A DNA stretch of 35,359 nucleotides, from NCBI GenBank assembly GCA_029553845.1, contig JAKPKF010000053.1, positions 1 through 35,359 of the forward strand, read 5' to 3'. The stretch is from a bacterium. GTDB lineage: Bacteria > Patescibacteria > Dojkabacteria > SC72. Made by a program: the position numbers and the translations under genes. Below, in pieces: positions 8,401 through 16,009 of the stretch (the first letter of the stretch is position 1; every line of letters begins with the position of its first letter). The notes below the pieces were generated by a model. The model was not told the DNA's origin. It saw only the letters and a program-made list of their open reading frames with translations, and did not search any database.

Positions 8401-8469
8401 AAAGCAACGCCAGGGTTTGGATGTAATTTCTGTGATTACAATTCCGTTTGTGAATTCGCAGAAATTTAA
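5413..8469 (+). CDS. UvrD/PcrA-type helicase fused to RecB-like Fe-S nuclease
   Basis: 1018 residues. The first 670 or so form a superfamily 1A helicase: Walker A AGAGTGKT (25-32), LALTFTEKA (motif Ia), DEFQDTN (motif II), GDDDQAIYKFRGA (III), NYRSR (IV), VHGSKGLEFP (V) and RLFYVGATRA (VI). The last 250 form a PD-(D/E)xK nuclease of the RecB/AddB/Cas4 type with FGTTIHNTL, VGKIDRID and VDYKTGK. C785 with C1004, C1007 and C1013 has the spacing of an iron-sulfur-clasped nuclease. It probably unwinds and resects broken DNA in one chain, as AddAB or AdnAB do with two. The start is GTG, coupled to the upstream small protein. Confidence 0.93.
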   Translation: MSQIRLNENQKKAVEYNKGDLLIIAGAGTGKTAVITQRIINIIKKDLAKPSEILALTFTEKASEEMKERVDVEMEYGYEEPWISTFHSFCDRVLREDGYHIGLDSNYSLMSGAQSYIFLRRFLYDLPLDTLKPRGNPTKFLNDLIKHFSRLQDEDVSDEEYVKYAKALPKKTPEEKANFEKYKELSETYKKYSELKIENSKIDFGDLIILTLKLFRERADVLEKYRKQFKYILVDEFQDTNYTQNVLINTLKDGKRHKLTVVGDDDQAIYKFRGAAISNILQFKEKYPEAMEIVLTDNYRSRQEILDASYALIKHNNPNRLEETEKIDKKLVARGAFEPQEEVVSLIAAKDEYTETERVVGEILKLTGYGEHAQEGSGAQIFDEKGQAGFLGLSKKGKFKFSDIAILVRANSHAEPFIQELRNKGVPYKLGGARGLYFRPEIQNIVAFLRVLVDYSDEIAMYKLLSMNIWNLTVREYIEINRLAREEKLTLFEELEKLWDVKIGEVEGAIDDVSNPLVLKMLDAKAIAGISNLLEIVDSSLKRIKDGRPILEILYDYVKVSGYLDSFLGEESGENLFAVSNIQKFFELVKKYEKDNPDSNIYEYVDYLNYCMEVGESPVVDQSELEDFNGVNILTVHGSKGLEFPVVFLVNLVSQRFPSQNRSDAIPIPEELIKETLGENFSESNSHLQEERRLFYVGATRAQEKLYLSAAKYYGDGKSSKKPSIFLNEILDRNVGDEFVGLIKDGGMKIASMDLDTYESIVPKEVKLDVIKNFSYSQLHTYEDCPRKYEYSYVLRVPQKPKSSLSFGTTIHNTLKELYTALKHSKEGLEGVYAPPTLKDLLGYYEKNWVSTGYESTKQEQLRKEEGRKILREYYNKMYSEQQKPLKLEESFSVHFGESVFVGKIDRIDMVGEEGEVCIVDYKTGKVKNEANIKKDLQLPLYAVFAQEKLGLKVVSAKYIFVESMEEIEVDISQKRKDLAKEKLLEAIGNIRERKFKATPGFGCNFCDYNSVCEFAEI

Positions 8470-8479
8470 TATAATGTAG

Positions 8480-8485
8480 TATAAT
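8480..8485 (+). promoter_or_regulatory. -10 element for the VirB2-like gene array
   Basis: TATAAT ends seven bases before the ATG at 8493; a second TATAAT lies at 8470-8475. This predicts a leaderless or nearly leaderless transcript for the first gene of the array. The -35 is not convincing. Confidence 0.55.
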
Positions 8486-8492
8486 TGGCACT

Positions 8493-8843
8493 ATGAGAAT
8501 TTTGGACACATTAAATATGTTTTTGGTTGAAAAGGTACATGCCCAGAGTTTGGGTAGTTCTCTTGGTGATCAGTTGAACAAAATAGAAGATGGGACAGTT
8601 ACAGATGAAAGTGATCTTGTTCAGACGATTGTTAGCATTGCAGTACCTTTGGGAGTTATCAGTGTTGTTATTCTTGTTGTATATGCTGGCTATCTTCTTA
8701 CATCTAGTCAGGGAAATCCAGATAAACTTAAAGAGGGAAAGGATATAATAACAAATGCAATTATTGGATTTGTAGTAGTGCTACTCTCTGTAGCAATATT
8801 AATATTAATTTCTAATACCCTAGGGTTAGGTATATATGAGTAA
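8493..8843 (+). CDS. VirB2/TrbC-like small membrane protein, array member 1
   Basis: 116 residues. The N-terminus may be a signal peptide ending near VHAQS (about residue 18). Two membrane helices follow (about 45-70 and 85-110), joined by a short polar loop TSSQGNPDKLKEGKDIITNA. That loop-plus-helix pattern recurs in the next four genes. It is the layout of VirB2/TrbC pilins, which are processed and assembled into conjugative-type pili, or stay as membrane subunits. The gene overlaps the next by eight bases. Pilin assignment is by topology and pattern, so the family is fairly sure but the role is not. Confidence 0.75.
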   Translation: MRILDTLNMFLVEKVHAQSLGSSLGDQLNKIEDGTVTDESDLVQTIVSIAVPLGVISVVILVVYAGYLLTSSQGNPDKLKEGKDIITNAIIGFVVVLLSVAILILISNTLGLGIYE

Positions 8844-9138
8844 AATAGATATATCAGGTATAGTAAGTGGACTTTTACCAACTTTTGGTTCAGATTCAGA
8901 TATCGAAGATTTAATCGGAACAAAGGTTGCAGACGCTATAAACTTCTTTACAGGATTTGCTGCCTTAGTAGCTGTTGTCTTAATTATAGTTTCAGGTTAT
9001 ATGTTCATAACCTCTTCTGGAGATCCTGACAAGGTAGATAAAGCTGGCAAGACATTGTCTGGAACTATCGTTGGATTAATAATTGTCTTTATAGCAAGAA
9101 TATTGGTAGAGTTTGTTCTTAGGGTTGTAGTTAAATAG
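8836..9138 (+). CDS. VirB2/TrbC-like small membrane protein, array member 2
   Basis: 100 residues, no signal peptide. Two membrane helices (about 35-57 and 73-96) are connected by the array loop TSSGDPDKVDKAGKTL, followed by SGTIVGLIIVF. A polar N-terminal 30 residues precede the first helix. It overlaps gene 1 by eight bases, so translation is probably coupled. It is most similar by eye to members 3 and 5. Confidence 0.75.
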   Translation: MSKIDISGIVSGLLPTFGSDSDIEDLIGTKVADAINFFTGFAALVAVVLIIVSGYMFITSSGDPDKVDKAGKTLSGTIVGLIIVFIARILVEFVLRVVVK

Positions 9139-9168
9139 AAAGTATTGCAAGTTAATTTAACTTTCTAT
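9135..9168 (+). repeat. inverted repeat after array member 2
   Basis: ATAGAAAGT (9135-9143) and ACTTTCTAT (9160-9168) can form a perfect nine-base-pair stem with a 16-base loop. It overlaps the stop codon of member 2. No T-run follows, so it is not a standard terminator; it could be a processing or stability element that separates members 1-2 from 3-5. A TATAAT lies at 9168-9173 and could restart transcription. Confidence 0.55.
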
Positions 9169-9207
9169 ATAATAAACTTAATATATTAATATTTTAGTAG
9201 TTAAAAA

Positions 9208-9564
9208 ATGAAAGCACCAAAAGTATTAGCAATTGCTTCTTCCATATTTTCTGGACTGTATTTAGCATCAGGAACTTATGCGCAGACCGCTTTAAGTTGG
9301 GTTGATAGATTGAAAGGTACAGGTGGTGTTACCCAACCGTTGGAATCATGGATTGGTGGTGTGATAAATCTTGTTGTTGGATTAGCCGCATTGGTATGTG
9401 TTGGTATCTTAATCGCTAGTGGATATATGTATATTACAGCTGCAGGAGACGAAACTAAGGTAGAGAAAGCTGGTAAATCTTTGACATATGCAATAGTTGG
9501 ATTAGTAATCTGTTTCATTGCAGTTATATTGGTCGAATTTGTATTGAAGAATGTCCTTAAGTAA
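9208..9564 (+). CDS. VirB2/TrbC-like small membrane protein, array member 3
   Basis: 118 residues with a clear signal peptide ending at TYAQ (about residue 26). Residues 48-75 and 90-113 are membrane helices, joined by the array loop TAAGDETKVEKAGKSL and followed by TYAIVGLVICF. The mature part begins with a short polar segment containing a GGV..PLESW motif. It has the same plan as member 5. The ATG is 69 bases after member 2, the largest gap in the array. Confidence 0.78.
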   Translation: MKAPKVLAIASSIFSGLYLASGTYAQTALSWVDRLKGTGGVTQPLESWIGGVINLVVGLAALVCVGILIASGYMYITAAGDETKVEKAGKSLTYAIVGLVICFIAVILVEFVLKNVLK

Positions 9565-9591
9565 TAGCTAATTTACGGAAGGAGAAATTGC

Positions 9592-9867
9592 ATGTTCATA
9601 GACTTGAGCTTCCTTAATAATACGGGCTTTGAGAATCTTTCTGATTTTTTGTATTCTCTCATAGGTTTTGTTATATCATTTTCTGTAGTTCTTGCTGTTA
9701 TATCAATCATATTTTCTGGATTCAAGTTTATACTTTCTATTGGTGATGAGAAGAAAGTAAAAGAAGCTTCTAGGTCTCTGATATTCTCTATTGTTGGATT
9801 GGTACTTGTATTTATATCCCCATCAATTATAGAATTTGTGATCAGAGAAATTTTAGGAATAAAATAA
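9592..9867 (+). CDS. VirB2/TrbC-like small membrane protein, array member 4
   Basis: 91 residues without a cleavable signal. Two helices (about 22-45 and 62-85) flank the array loop, here LSIGDEKKVKEASRSL, followed by IFSIVGLVLVF. It has a good Shine-Dalgarno (GGAAGGAG) ten bases before the ATG, unlike the leaderless first genes of the region. Its TAA stop shares one base with the ATG of member 5. Confidence 0.75.
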   Translation: MFIDLSFLNNTGFENLSDFLYSLIGFVISFSVVLAVISIIFSGFKFILSIGDEKKVKEASRSLIFSIVGLVLVFISPSIIEFVIREILGIK

Positions 9868-10181
9868 TGAAAATATTTAAAAAACTAGTCTTTTTGTTTT
9901 CTCTTTCCCTTGCAAATCCTGTATTTGCACAGGAAGAGGAACCGAAGAAGATAGGGGAATTGTTTGATGTCTTGGATAATGTACTCCAATATATATTCCC
10001 TCTTGCGGGATTAATATGTGTAGTCTTCGTAATTATTGGTGGATATATGTGGATGTCTGCAGCAGGGGATCCATCGAGGGTTAAGAGTGCACAAAGTACT
10101 CTAACATGGGCAATCATTGGTTTAATTGTCGTTCTTTTAGCTGTTGCAATTATTGAAGTAATCGTGAAATTTATATCTTAA
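9867..10181 (+). CDS. VirB2/TrbC-like small membrane protein, array member 5
   Basis: 104 residues. The signal peptide ends at PVFAQ (about residue 21), and an acidic EEEEPKK segment begins the mature protein. The two helices (about 37-58 and 77-100) are joined by SAAGDPSRVKSAQSTL and followed by TWAIIGLIVVL. The start overlaps the stop of member 4 (TAATG), so translation is coupled. dgkA begins on the next base after its stop. Confidence 0.78.
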   Translation: MKIFKKLVFLFSLSLANPVFAQEEEPKKIGELFDVLDNVLQYIFPLAGLICVVFVIIGGYMWMSAAGDPSRVKSAQSTLTWAIIGLIVVLLAVAIIEVIVKFIS

Positions 10182-10574
10182 ATGAAAAACGACCATTTTA
10201 AATCGCCAGATTTTCTTAAAAGTCAGGGTTATGCTAGAAATGGTGTTAAGTTAATCTTCCGTAATGAAAGAAATTTTAGAATAGACATAGTTATTGCTGT
10301 CTTAGTTGTAATTGCAGGATTTCTTTTTAAGATATCTCACACAGATTGGATAGCTATTAGTCTAGTTATCTCCATGGTCTTTACTGCAGAGGTACTCAAC
10401 AGTGCAATAGAGGCACTCTGCGATACTGTTTCGCAAGATTTTAAGGTGAATATAAAATATGCAAAAGATGTAAGTGCTGGGGCAGTATTAATTAGTGCCT
10501 TGGTATCAATCATTACAGGTCTAATTGTTTTCCTCCCATACATAATGGAAGTTGTAAAAAATATTCTGGTATAA
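10182..10574 (+). CDS. dgkA: DgkA-type diacylglycerol/undecaprenol kinase
   Basis: 130 residues with three membrane helices. The amphipathic start ARNGVKLIFRNERNFRIDI, the segment AEVLNSAIEALCD and YAKDVSAGAVLI are the conserved parts of the small integral-membrane kinase family. Members phosphorylate diacylglycerol, or undecaprenol in Gram-positive bacteria, using ATP. Recycling of the undecaprenol carrier would fit the neighbouring PAP2 and SpoIID genes, but substrate choice is not visible. The ATG follows the previous stop with no gap, and the stop TAA is part of the next promoter (TATAAT). Confidence 0.93.
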   Translation: MKNDHFKSPDFLKSQGYARNGVKLIFRNERNFRIDIVIAVLVVIAGFLFKISHTDWIAISLVISMVFTAEVLNSAIEALCDTVSQDFKVNIKYAKDVSAGAVLISALVSIITGLIVFLPYIMEVVKNILV

Positions 10575-10575
10575 T
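10567..10575 (+). promoter_or_regulatory. extended -10 promoter for the SpoIID gene
   Basis: TGGTATAAT is a perfect extended -10. It overlaps the dgkA stop codon and ends six bases before the ATG at 10582, which predicts leaderless transcription. No -35 is apparent. Confidence 0.6.
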
Positions 10576-10581
10576 GGGAAT

Positions 10582-12426
10582 ATGCCTAAAAAGCCCCAAA
10601 ATATAATTCAGCTTTTTCTTGTAGTTTCTCTCGGAATTTTTTGTGTTACTCTTTTCAATTTTCCAGCATATTCAGGTGAGATAGAGGATCTTGAAAACCA
10701 GATTAACCAAACTAATGAGGAATTAGCTAAGAAGAAGGGAATACTTTCAGATATAGAGAAAAAGATTGCTGAGATAAGTGGTAGTAACTATTCACTAAGC
10801 CAGAAAATTAACCTCATAAATGATGAGATTAACAAGTTAAAGAAGAGCATAGATAGTACAGAGGCAGATTTAAACAAGAAGATTGCTGAGATAGAAGAAA
10901 AGCAAGTTTTACTTGAGAAGAAAAAAGAATCAATAGATACTTTCTCTTCAGATTTGTATATACAATCTAGATACAGAATGTCTCAATTTTTTCTCTCAAG
11001 AGATAGTTGGGATGGTTTTGTAGAGGGGTTGTTTGTTAAGAAGAGAGCAATTACTGTATTGAGAGATGAGGTTGAGAAAATTAATGGGGAATTTATATCT
11101 CTAGCTGAGAGTAGGGAGGCATTGGAAAAGCAGAAGACAGAATTAGAGGAGCAGAAGGGGGATTTAGATAAATCGTATGCATTATTAGCTGCAGAGAAAG
11201 CAAAGTTACAGAAGGAATTAAATGCACAGATTGCTTCTAAGACAAGTGTAAGTAGTCAAATTAATAAATTAACTTCTCAATTATCAAATTTGCAAAAGAC
11301 ATTACTCTATACAAGGCAGGGTGGTACATCTGTAGATCCAAGTCAGGTTACGGTGGAGGGGAGTGATTTGGGAAGCTTATCTACTTTTACGAGCAAGGCT
11401 TCCGTTGGTTCTTTTGGAGTGTTTTCGATTGGTGCATATACTCACAGAAATGGAATGAGTCAATGGGGTGCAAGAGAGAGAGCAGAGGCGGGGCAGACAT
11501 ATAAGCAAATATTGCAAGCGTATTATCCAGATGGGACAAGAACAAAGGGATATGTTGAGCCGACTAAGATACGTGTTAAGGGAAAAGGAGTTGATTGTTC
11601 TGGAAATGCAAAAACATATGATGAAAAAATAAGTTTTGAAACATACATGAACAGAATATATGAAATGCCTTCGGGCTGGAGCCCAGAGGCAGTGAAGGCC
11701 CAGGCTGTTGTTTCTAGAACTTATGCTATATACAAAGCAAATACACAGGGATATATAATCCCAAGTGAGAGTAACCAGGTGTATAAAAACTGTGATAATT
11801 TGCAAGCTTGGAAAAATGCTGTTGCTGCAACCAAGGGTATTGTGTTAACTAAGAATGGATCAGTGTATTCCACACAATTCGCAGCAGTACATGGAGGTTG
11901 GATAAATGGTGTTGGTTGGGACTTATATGATACTGGTGGAACAAAAGATTTTACAAATACATGGGATAATAAATCTGGTGTATCTTGGACTTACAGATCT
12001 TGGTACAGGAGAGATTACAAATTAAGCACAACAGTTGACGGTTATAGTTGTTATAGATACCCATGGCTCTCTGGACAGGAAATGGCAGATATTGTTAATG
12101 CAGCATCGCGCTTAACAGACATCGGAGGTAGTGGTACAAGTGATTCTAGAATATATCCAATACATGATAGATGCCATAGCGACGGCAATCCATACTCCTT
12201 TACAGAGATGAGAAACAAATCTTCTTCAAAATTCACAAAAGTAATTCTAGCACAAGTTTCTAGAAGCAGTGGAAATACAAACTTTATTAAATTTGTGAAC
12301 GAAGACGGGAGAGAGATTACTATCTCTGGAAGTTACTTTAAACTTGCTTACAACCTTCGTGCTCCAGGATATTTGAGTATTCCTCAATCTGGATTTGTAC
12401 ACATTGATATACAAAAAAAGCTATAA
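10582..12426 (+). CDS. secreted coiled-coil protein with SpoIID/LytB domain
   Basis: 614 residues. An N-terminal hydrophobic signal (about 8-31) is followed by a long coiled coil (about 32-240) rich in Glu, Lys and Leu, as in PcsB/EnvC-type activators. Residues about 275-560 form a SpoIID/LytB domain: HRNGMSQWGARERAEAG, then MPSGWSPEAVKAQAVVSRTYAI and FAAVHGGW. SpoIID proteins cleave glycan strands; the catalytic Glu of the motif PEAVKAQA is present (E369). The role would be cell-wall remodelling, perhaps to open the wall for a surface machine or for division. It starts a new transcription unit. Confidence 0.88.
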   Translation: MPKKPQNIIQLFLVVSLGIFCVTLFNFPAYSGEIEDLENQINQTNEELAKKKGILSDIEKKIAEISGSNYSLSQKINLINDEINKLKKSIDSTEADLNKKIAEIEEKQVLLEKKKESIDTFSSDLYIQSRYRMSQFFLSRDSWDGFVEGLFVKKRAITVLRDEVEKINGEFISLAESREALEKQKTELEEQKGDLDKSYALLAAEKAKLQKELNAQIASKTSVSSQINKLTSQLSNLQKTLLYTRQGGTSVDPSQVTVEGSDLGSLSTFTSKASVGSFGVFSIGAYTHRNGMSQWGARERAEAGQTYKQILQAYYPDGTRTKGYVEPTKIRVKGKGVDCSGNAKTYDEKISFETYMNRIYEMPSGWSPEAVKAQAVVSRTYAIYKANTQGYIIPSESNQVYKNCDNLQAWKNAVAATKGIVLTKNGSVYSTQFAAVHGGWINGVGWDLYDTGGTKDFTNTWDNKSGVSWTYRSWYRRDYKLSTTVDGYSCYRYPWLSGQEMADIVNAASRLTDIGGSGTSDSRIYPIHDRCHSDGNPYSFTEMRNKSSSKFTKVILAQVSRSSGNTNFIKFVNEDGREITISGSYFKLAYNLRAPGYLSIPQSGFVHIDIQKKL

Positions 12427-12469
12427 TAACCTTGTTATATAGTTAATACTATGTTATCTTTATCTATAT

Positions 12470-13090
12470 ATGGCTATGAAAGAAGATAAAAACAAAATTC
12501 CAGCGAAGTTTAGAAATATAAAGAAATCTTTTATGGATACAATCTCTCTAAACAATGATCATTCCTTTATGTCGTTTCCTAAGGAATTAAACTTCCACGG
12601 AAAAGAAAAAGGTGAACAGGTTGTTTTAATTATTCGTTCCCACTGGATTGTTACAGTTCCGTACTTTTTCCTTGCTGCTCTTGTTCTCTCTCTTCCCTTT
12701 GTTCTTGCATCATTAATGCCAACATTCTTTTCAAGCATTGCACTTCTGATATCTTTAATAATTACCTCCTTACTGGTATCTCTAGGAATAATGGTAAGTA
12801 CCTTTGTCAAATGGTTCTACACAGTGCACATAATTACAGACCAAAAGGTAGTAGATTTAGATTTTACGAGTATTATGAATCATCCTATGGCAGAAGCTCA
12901 ATTGGAAAGGATAGAGGATGTTACCCACAAACAGTTGGGTGTAATAGGGAGCGTCTTTGATGTAGGTACAGTATATATACAAACAGCAGGAGCTCAAAAT
13001 GAAATTGAATTCTCAAATGTTCCCAGACCAAGAGATATACAAGATATTCTTTTTGATTTGCTTGAACTTAAGCAGAAAGGAGAAATATAG
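12470..13090 (+). CDS. PH-domain (bPH_2) membrane protein
   Basis: 206 residues. Two membrane helices (about 61-84 and 88-114) are followed by a bacterial PH-like domain: WFYTVHIITDQKVVDLDF, MAEAQLERIEDVTHKQLGVIGSVFDVGTVYIQTAG and a helical end NVPRPRDIQDILFDLL. The order and the RIEDVT...G..FDVGTV pattern are those of the YdbS/bPH_2 family, common as small envelope proteins. The function is unknown. The stop TAG shares its last base with the GTG of the next gene. Confidence 0.85.
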   Translation: MAMKEDKNKIPAKFRNIKKSFMDTISLNNDHSFMSFPKELNFHGKEKGEQVVLIIRSHWIVTVPYFFLAALVLSLPFVLASLMPTFFSSIALLISLIITSLLVSLGIMVSTFVKWFYTVHIITDQKVVDLDFTSIMNHPMAEAQLERIEDVTHKQLGVIGSVFDVGTVYIQTAGAQNEIEFSNVPRPRDIQDILFDLLELKQKGEI

Positions 13091-13359
13091 TGGAAGATGC
13101 AATGGAAATACTAAACAATCTGTCTGGACATTCAGGGGATACAATAAATATCGGTATAGTATCTTTGCTTAAATTACCACTAATCATTGTCCTTTTTGGA
13201 AATGTTTTGTTCGCAGTCCTCCTACTTTTAAGAGTTAGAATACTCTCTGAGACATTTGAAACAACAGACAACAAATTAATCAGGTATATAGTACACATTT
13301 ATCTTTTTACAAGCGTAATAGGGAGTATAATAGCATTACTATTTTTGTTAATTGGCTAA
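13090..13359 (+). CDS. small two-helix membrane protein
   Basis: 89 residues with two membrane helices (about 25-48 and 66-88) and a polar loop with RVRILSETFETTDNK. I do not recognise a named family. The start is GTG at 13090, with AAGGAG eight bases upstream and a one-base overlap with the previous stop; an ATG four codons later is an alternative. Coupling to the PH-domain gene and the following gene suggests a shared envelope function. Confidence 0.7.
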   Translation: MEDAMEILNNLSGHSGDTINIGIVSLLKLPLIIVLFGNVLFAVLLLLRVRILSETFETTDNKLIRYIVHIYLFTSVIGSIIALLFLLIG

Positions 13360-13360
13360 A

Positions 13361-15535
13361 ATGAAAATTGCCGTCCAACAGTTTGTATCAAATGACAAGG
13401 ATAAAAACACCTTTGTTTCTGTCTTTAAACACTATTCCAACCTTACGGAAAAAAAGATTAGTAAAGAAGGGGATTTGTATGCTCTTCTTTCAATTTCTGG
13501 GAGCAAAAATCTTTCTGCTGAGCGAGTAAGTAAATTTGTATGGGATGGGTTGGTAGATGGGTATCTGTATTCCAACGCCAAAACTACAAACGAATCGCTT
13601 AAAGATTCAATTAAGGAGGGTATTCGTAAAATTAAAGACCTAATTAGGAATGACCAAACACTGGAAGAGGAGGGTGTGGACATTAACTTTGTTGTAATTG
13701 CCCAGAAAAAAGAGGGACTATATCTTGGAAATTTTGGAGAGAACGATATATATGTTTACAAAGATAACAGATTTATAAATATATATGATGTTCTCAAAGA
13801 GAAAAAATCTAGTACAGCAGGTATAGCTCTTGCAGAAGATGATATTCTTCTTGTATCTACAGCTGGACTGCTTACAGAAGGAATGGCAACATTTACAGGA
13901 CACAAAAATAAACAAGAAGTTCTAGAATCACTGGAAAAATTTGGAGAGAAGATTTTAAATTCTGAAGGGATAATATATTTCCAGAACATCGAAGAAGGAA
14001 AGGAGAATGAAAAAAATATTGAAGTTAAAGCAGACATACTTAAAGATATCCCAAAACCAAGAATAAAAATGCCAAAAAAGGAAAAAAAGAAATTTAAAAT
14101 TCCTCTCAATCTTAAACCGTTAATTGAAAAAATATTACAATTTTTCAAAGAAGCAGTCTCTAAAATAAAAAGCGTAGTTACATCACTTGTTGGAAAACAG
14201 CACTGGTTTAAAAAAGTATCTTCCAAAATATCTGAAAACAAAGTCTTTGACAGAAGAGAAAGTATGAAAGGAATGAAAATTGATGGTTACAAAGAAAGAA
14301 ACATAAGGGTTTCCAGAATTAGAACTGTTGTGGTAGTTGTTTTAATAATTGTTCTTCTTGCAGTAGGAATTAACTTCACAATCAATGCAAAGAAAGCCCG
14401 AGAAAGACATAATATAGCACAAGAATCACTTACTAAGATTGAAAAACTTTTAGACAAAGCAGAGGTGGACATGATTGTAGATACATCCTCTGCAGAACTA
14501 TCTGTGTTTCAAACAGAGAAACTTTTTGAGGCAATTCCCTCTGAACTCAATGACGAAGACACAACTAAACTACAAGAGTTGAAAGACAGGAGATTAAATA
14601 TTGAGGATACTCTTTTTAAACGAAAAGTTATCTCAGACGGGGATGGGTCAATTAGCACTTACATAGATTCACGACTCTCTTTTGGGGAAGGTTCTGCTCC
14701 TTCGGACATTGAGGTATATACTGATAAATCTTTAAACACATACTTGTTTATTACAGACTTAGGACTTAAAAGTGTATTCAGAGTATCTTTGTATGACAAG
14801 AAAGTAGAAAAGATAGCAGATACAGAAGGTTTGGTTAAAGAACCGAAATATATATCTGTAGGAAATAGTGGTGTATATGTATATGATGCAAAAGAGGGTG
14901 TTTTAAAAGCACCATTTGACGGCAGTAAAGTAAAAGCATTTGTTAAACTCTCTGGGCTTGACATAGATGATATTGAAGAAACAGATATTACCGAAATGAT
15001 TGTTTTAACAGAATCTGACAATGTATATCTTCTCTCAAGAGCAGGGAAGGTATTGCTCAAATCTAGCTTCTCAGATGGTAATAGTTATTCATTGTCATTT
15101 GGATATATTAGGAACGACAATTTTGCTACTGTAAATGACATATCTTCGGATCTTAGTTTGTACTTTCTTACATCGGATTCTGGTCTAATTAGATATTCAT
15201 ACAGTTACTTTGAGCAGAAGCAAGCTCTTTCGCCTCTTACAACAGGAGGATTTGATGGAAACTATGGTAATTTAACCAAAGGATATACAACTGGAAGTCT
15301 AGATTACTCTTTGTATCTTTTCGATGCGCAGGGAAGAAGATTTTTGAAATTCGAAAAGCCTCAGGAGGGTGGAGGAGATATACGACATCCAGGACAAATT
15401 CTTCTTCTAAACCAGATTATTTACAGAGGAACAAAGGATGGTATGTGGAGCGATGTTAAAGACTTTGTAGTGGACAGCAAGGAGTCTGCTATGTATGTTT
15501 TGGATGGATCTACGATATGGAAGATAGTGTTGTAG
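13361..15535 (+). CDS. degenerate PP2C-like domain, transmembrane helix and probable beta-propeller
   Basis: 724 residues. Residues 1-215 look like a PP2C phosphatase fold: the strands before GNFGENDIYVYKD (usual GDSR.Y) and AEDDILLVSTAGLL (usual gD.lll.SDGL) are recognisable. The metal-binding Asp residues of DGMGG and SDGL are absent, so it is probably a pseudophosphatase. A Lys-rich stretch (about 225-300) precedes a membrane helix (about 319-341). The outer C-terminal half (about 430-724) has repeated short strands with Val-Tyr-Leu patterns, consistent with a beta-propeller. It may sense or scaffold across the membrane. Start: ATG at 13361, one base after the previous stop. Confidence 0.6.
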   Translation: MKIAVQQFVSNDKDKNTFVSVFKHYSNLTEKKISKEGDLYALLSISGSKNLSAERVSKFVWDGLVDGYLYSNAKTTNESLKDSIKEGIRKIKDLIRNDQTLEEEGVDINFVVIAQKKEGLYLGNFGENDIYVYKDNRFINIYDVLKEKKSSTAGIALAEDDILLVSTAGLLTEGMATFTGHKNKQEVLESLEKFGEKILNSEGIIYFQNIEEGKENEKNIEVKADILKDIPKPRIKMPKKEKKKFKIPLNLKPLIEKILQFFKEAVSKIKSVVTSLVGKQHWFKKVSSKISENKVFDRRESMKGMKIDGYKERNIRVSRIRTVVVVVLIIVLLAVGINFTINAKKARERHNIAQESLTKIEKLLDKAEVDMIVDTSSAELSVFQTEKLFEAIPSELNDEDTTKLQELKDRRLNIEDTLFKRKVISDGDGSISTYIDSRLSFGEGSAPSDIEVYTDKSLNTYLFITDLGLKSVFRVSLYDKKVEKIADTEGLVKEPKYISVGNSGVYVYDAKEGVLKAPFDGSKVKAFVKLSGLDIDDIEETDITEMIVLTESDNVYLLSRAGKVLLKSSFSDGNSYSLSFGYIRNDNFATVNDISSDLSLYFLTSDSGLIRYSYSYFEQKQALSPLTTGGFDGNYGNLTKGYTTGSLDYSLYLFDAQGRRFLKFEKPQEGGGDIRHPGQILLLNQIIYRGTKDGMWSDVKDFVVDSKESAMYVLDGSTIWKIVL

Positions 15536-15541
15536 TATAAT
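15536..15541 (+). promoter_or_regulatory. -10 element for smpB
   Basis: TATAAT starts in the last base of the previous stop region and ends six bases before the ATG at 15548, suggesting a leaderless transcript. The intervening GGAGGG abuts the ATG, too close to act as an ordinary Shine-Dalgarno. Confidence 0.5.
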
Positions 15542-15547
15542 GGAGGG

Positions 15548-15991
15548 ATGAAAATTATCAATAAGAAAGCTCGTTTTGATTATGAAATACTAGAAAGTCT
15601 TGAAGTTGGTATTGTGCTACTAGGAATGGAGGTAAAATCAGTAAAGGGTGGCAGGGTAAACATATCAGATGCTTTTGTAAAGGTAATAGGGGATGAGTTG
15701 TGGCTAGTTAATGCAGATATAACTAAATATCAATATACCTCTGATGATCACTATGATTCTAAAAGAACTAGGAAGTTACTAATTAAAAGAAATCAATTAG
15801 ACAGGTTGAAAAGCAAGATGAAGCAGGGGAATTTAACATTAATTCCTTTAAGTATATATACTGTAAGAGGGTATGTGAAAGTAGAGATAGGCTTGGCAAG
15901 GGGAAAGAAATACCATGAGAAGAGAAAGGCAGAGAAGGAAAGAGATATGGATAGAGATTTGTTGTATGAGAGTAGGAAATTTGTGGTATAA
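15548..15991 (+). CDS. smpB: SsrA-binding protein SmpB
   Basis: 147 residues, the usual length. SmpB binds tmRNA and lets it enter stalled ribosomes. Conserved signs are NKKARFDYEILE, the core LGMEVKSVKGGRVNISDAFV and the tail GLARGKKYHEKRKAEKERD, whose basic helix fits the mRNA channel. Its partner RNA, ssrA, ends at 141 in the same window but is not adjacent. The stop TAA is embedded in a TATAAT (15987-15992) that may be the promoter of the next gene. Confidence 0.97.
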   Translation: MKIINKKARFDYEILESLEVGIVLLGMEVKSVKGGRVNISDAFVKVIGDELWLVNADITKYQYTSDDHYDSKRTRKLLIKRNQLDRLKSKMKQGNLTLIPLSIYTVRGYVKVEIGLARGKKYHEKRKAEKERDMDRDLLYESRKFVV

Positions 15992-16009
15992 TTCTAGATA
16001 TTATAGGTT

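Noticed and set aside
9135..9168. Rho-independent terminator in the VirB2-like array
   Set aside because: The stem is A/T-rich and no run of T follows; it is kept only as an inverted repeat.
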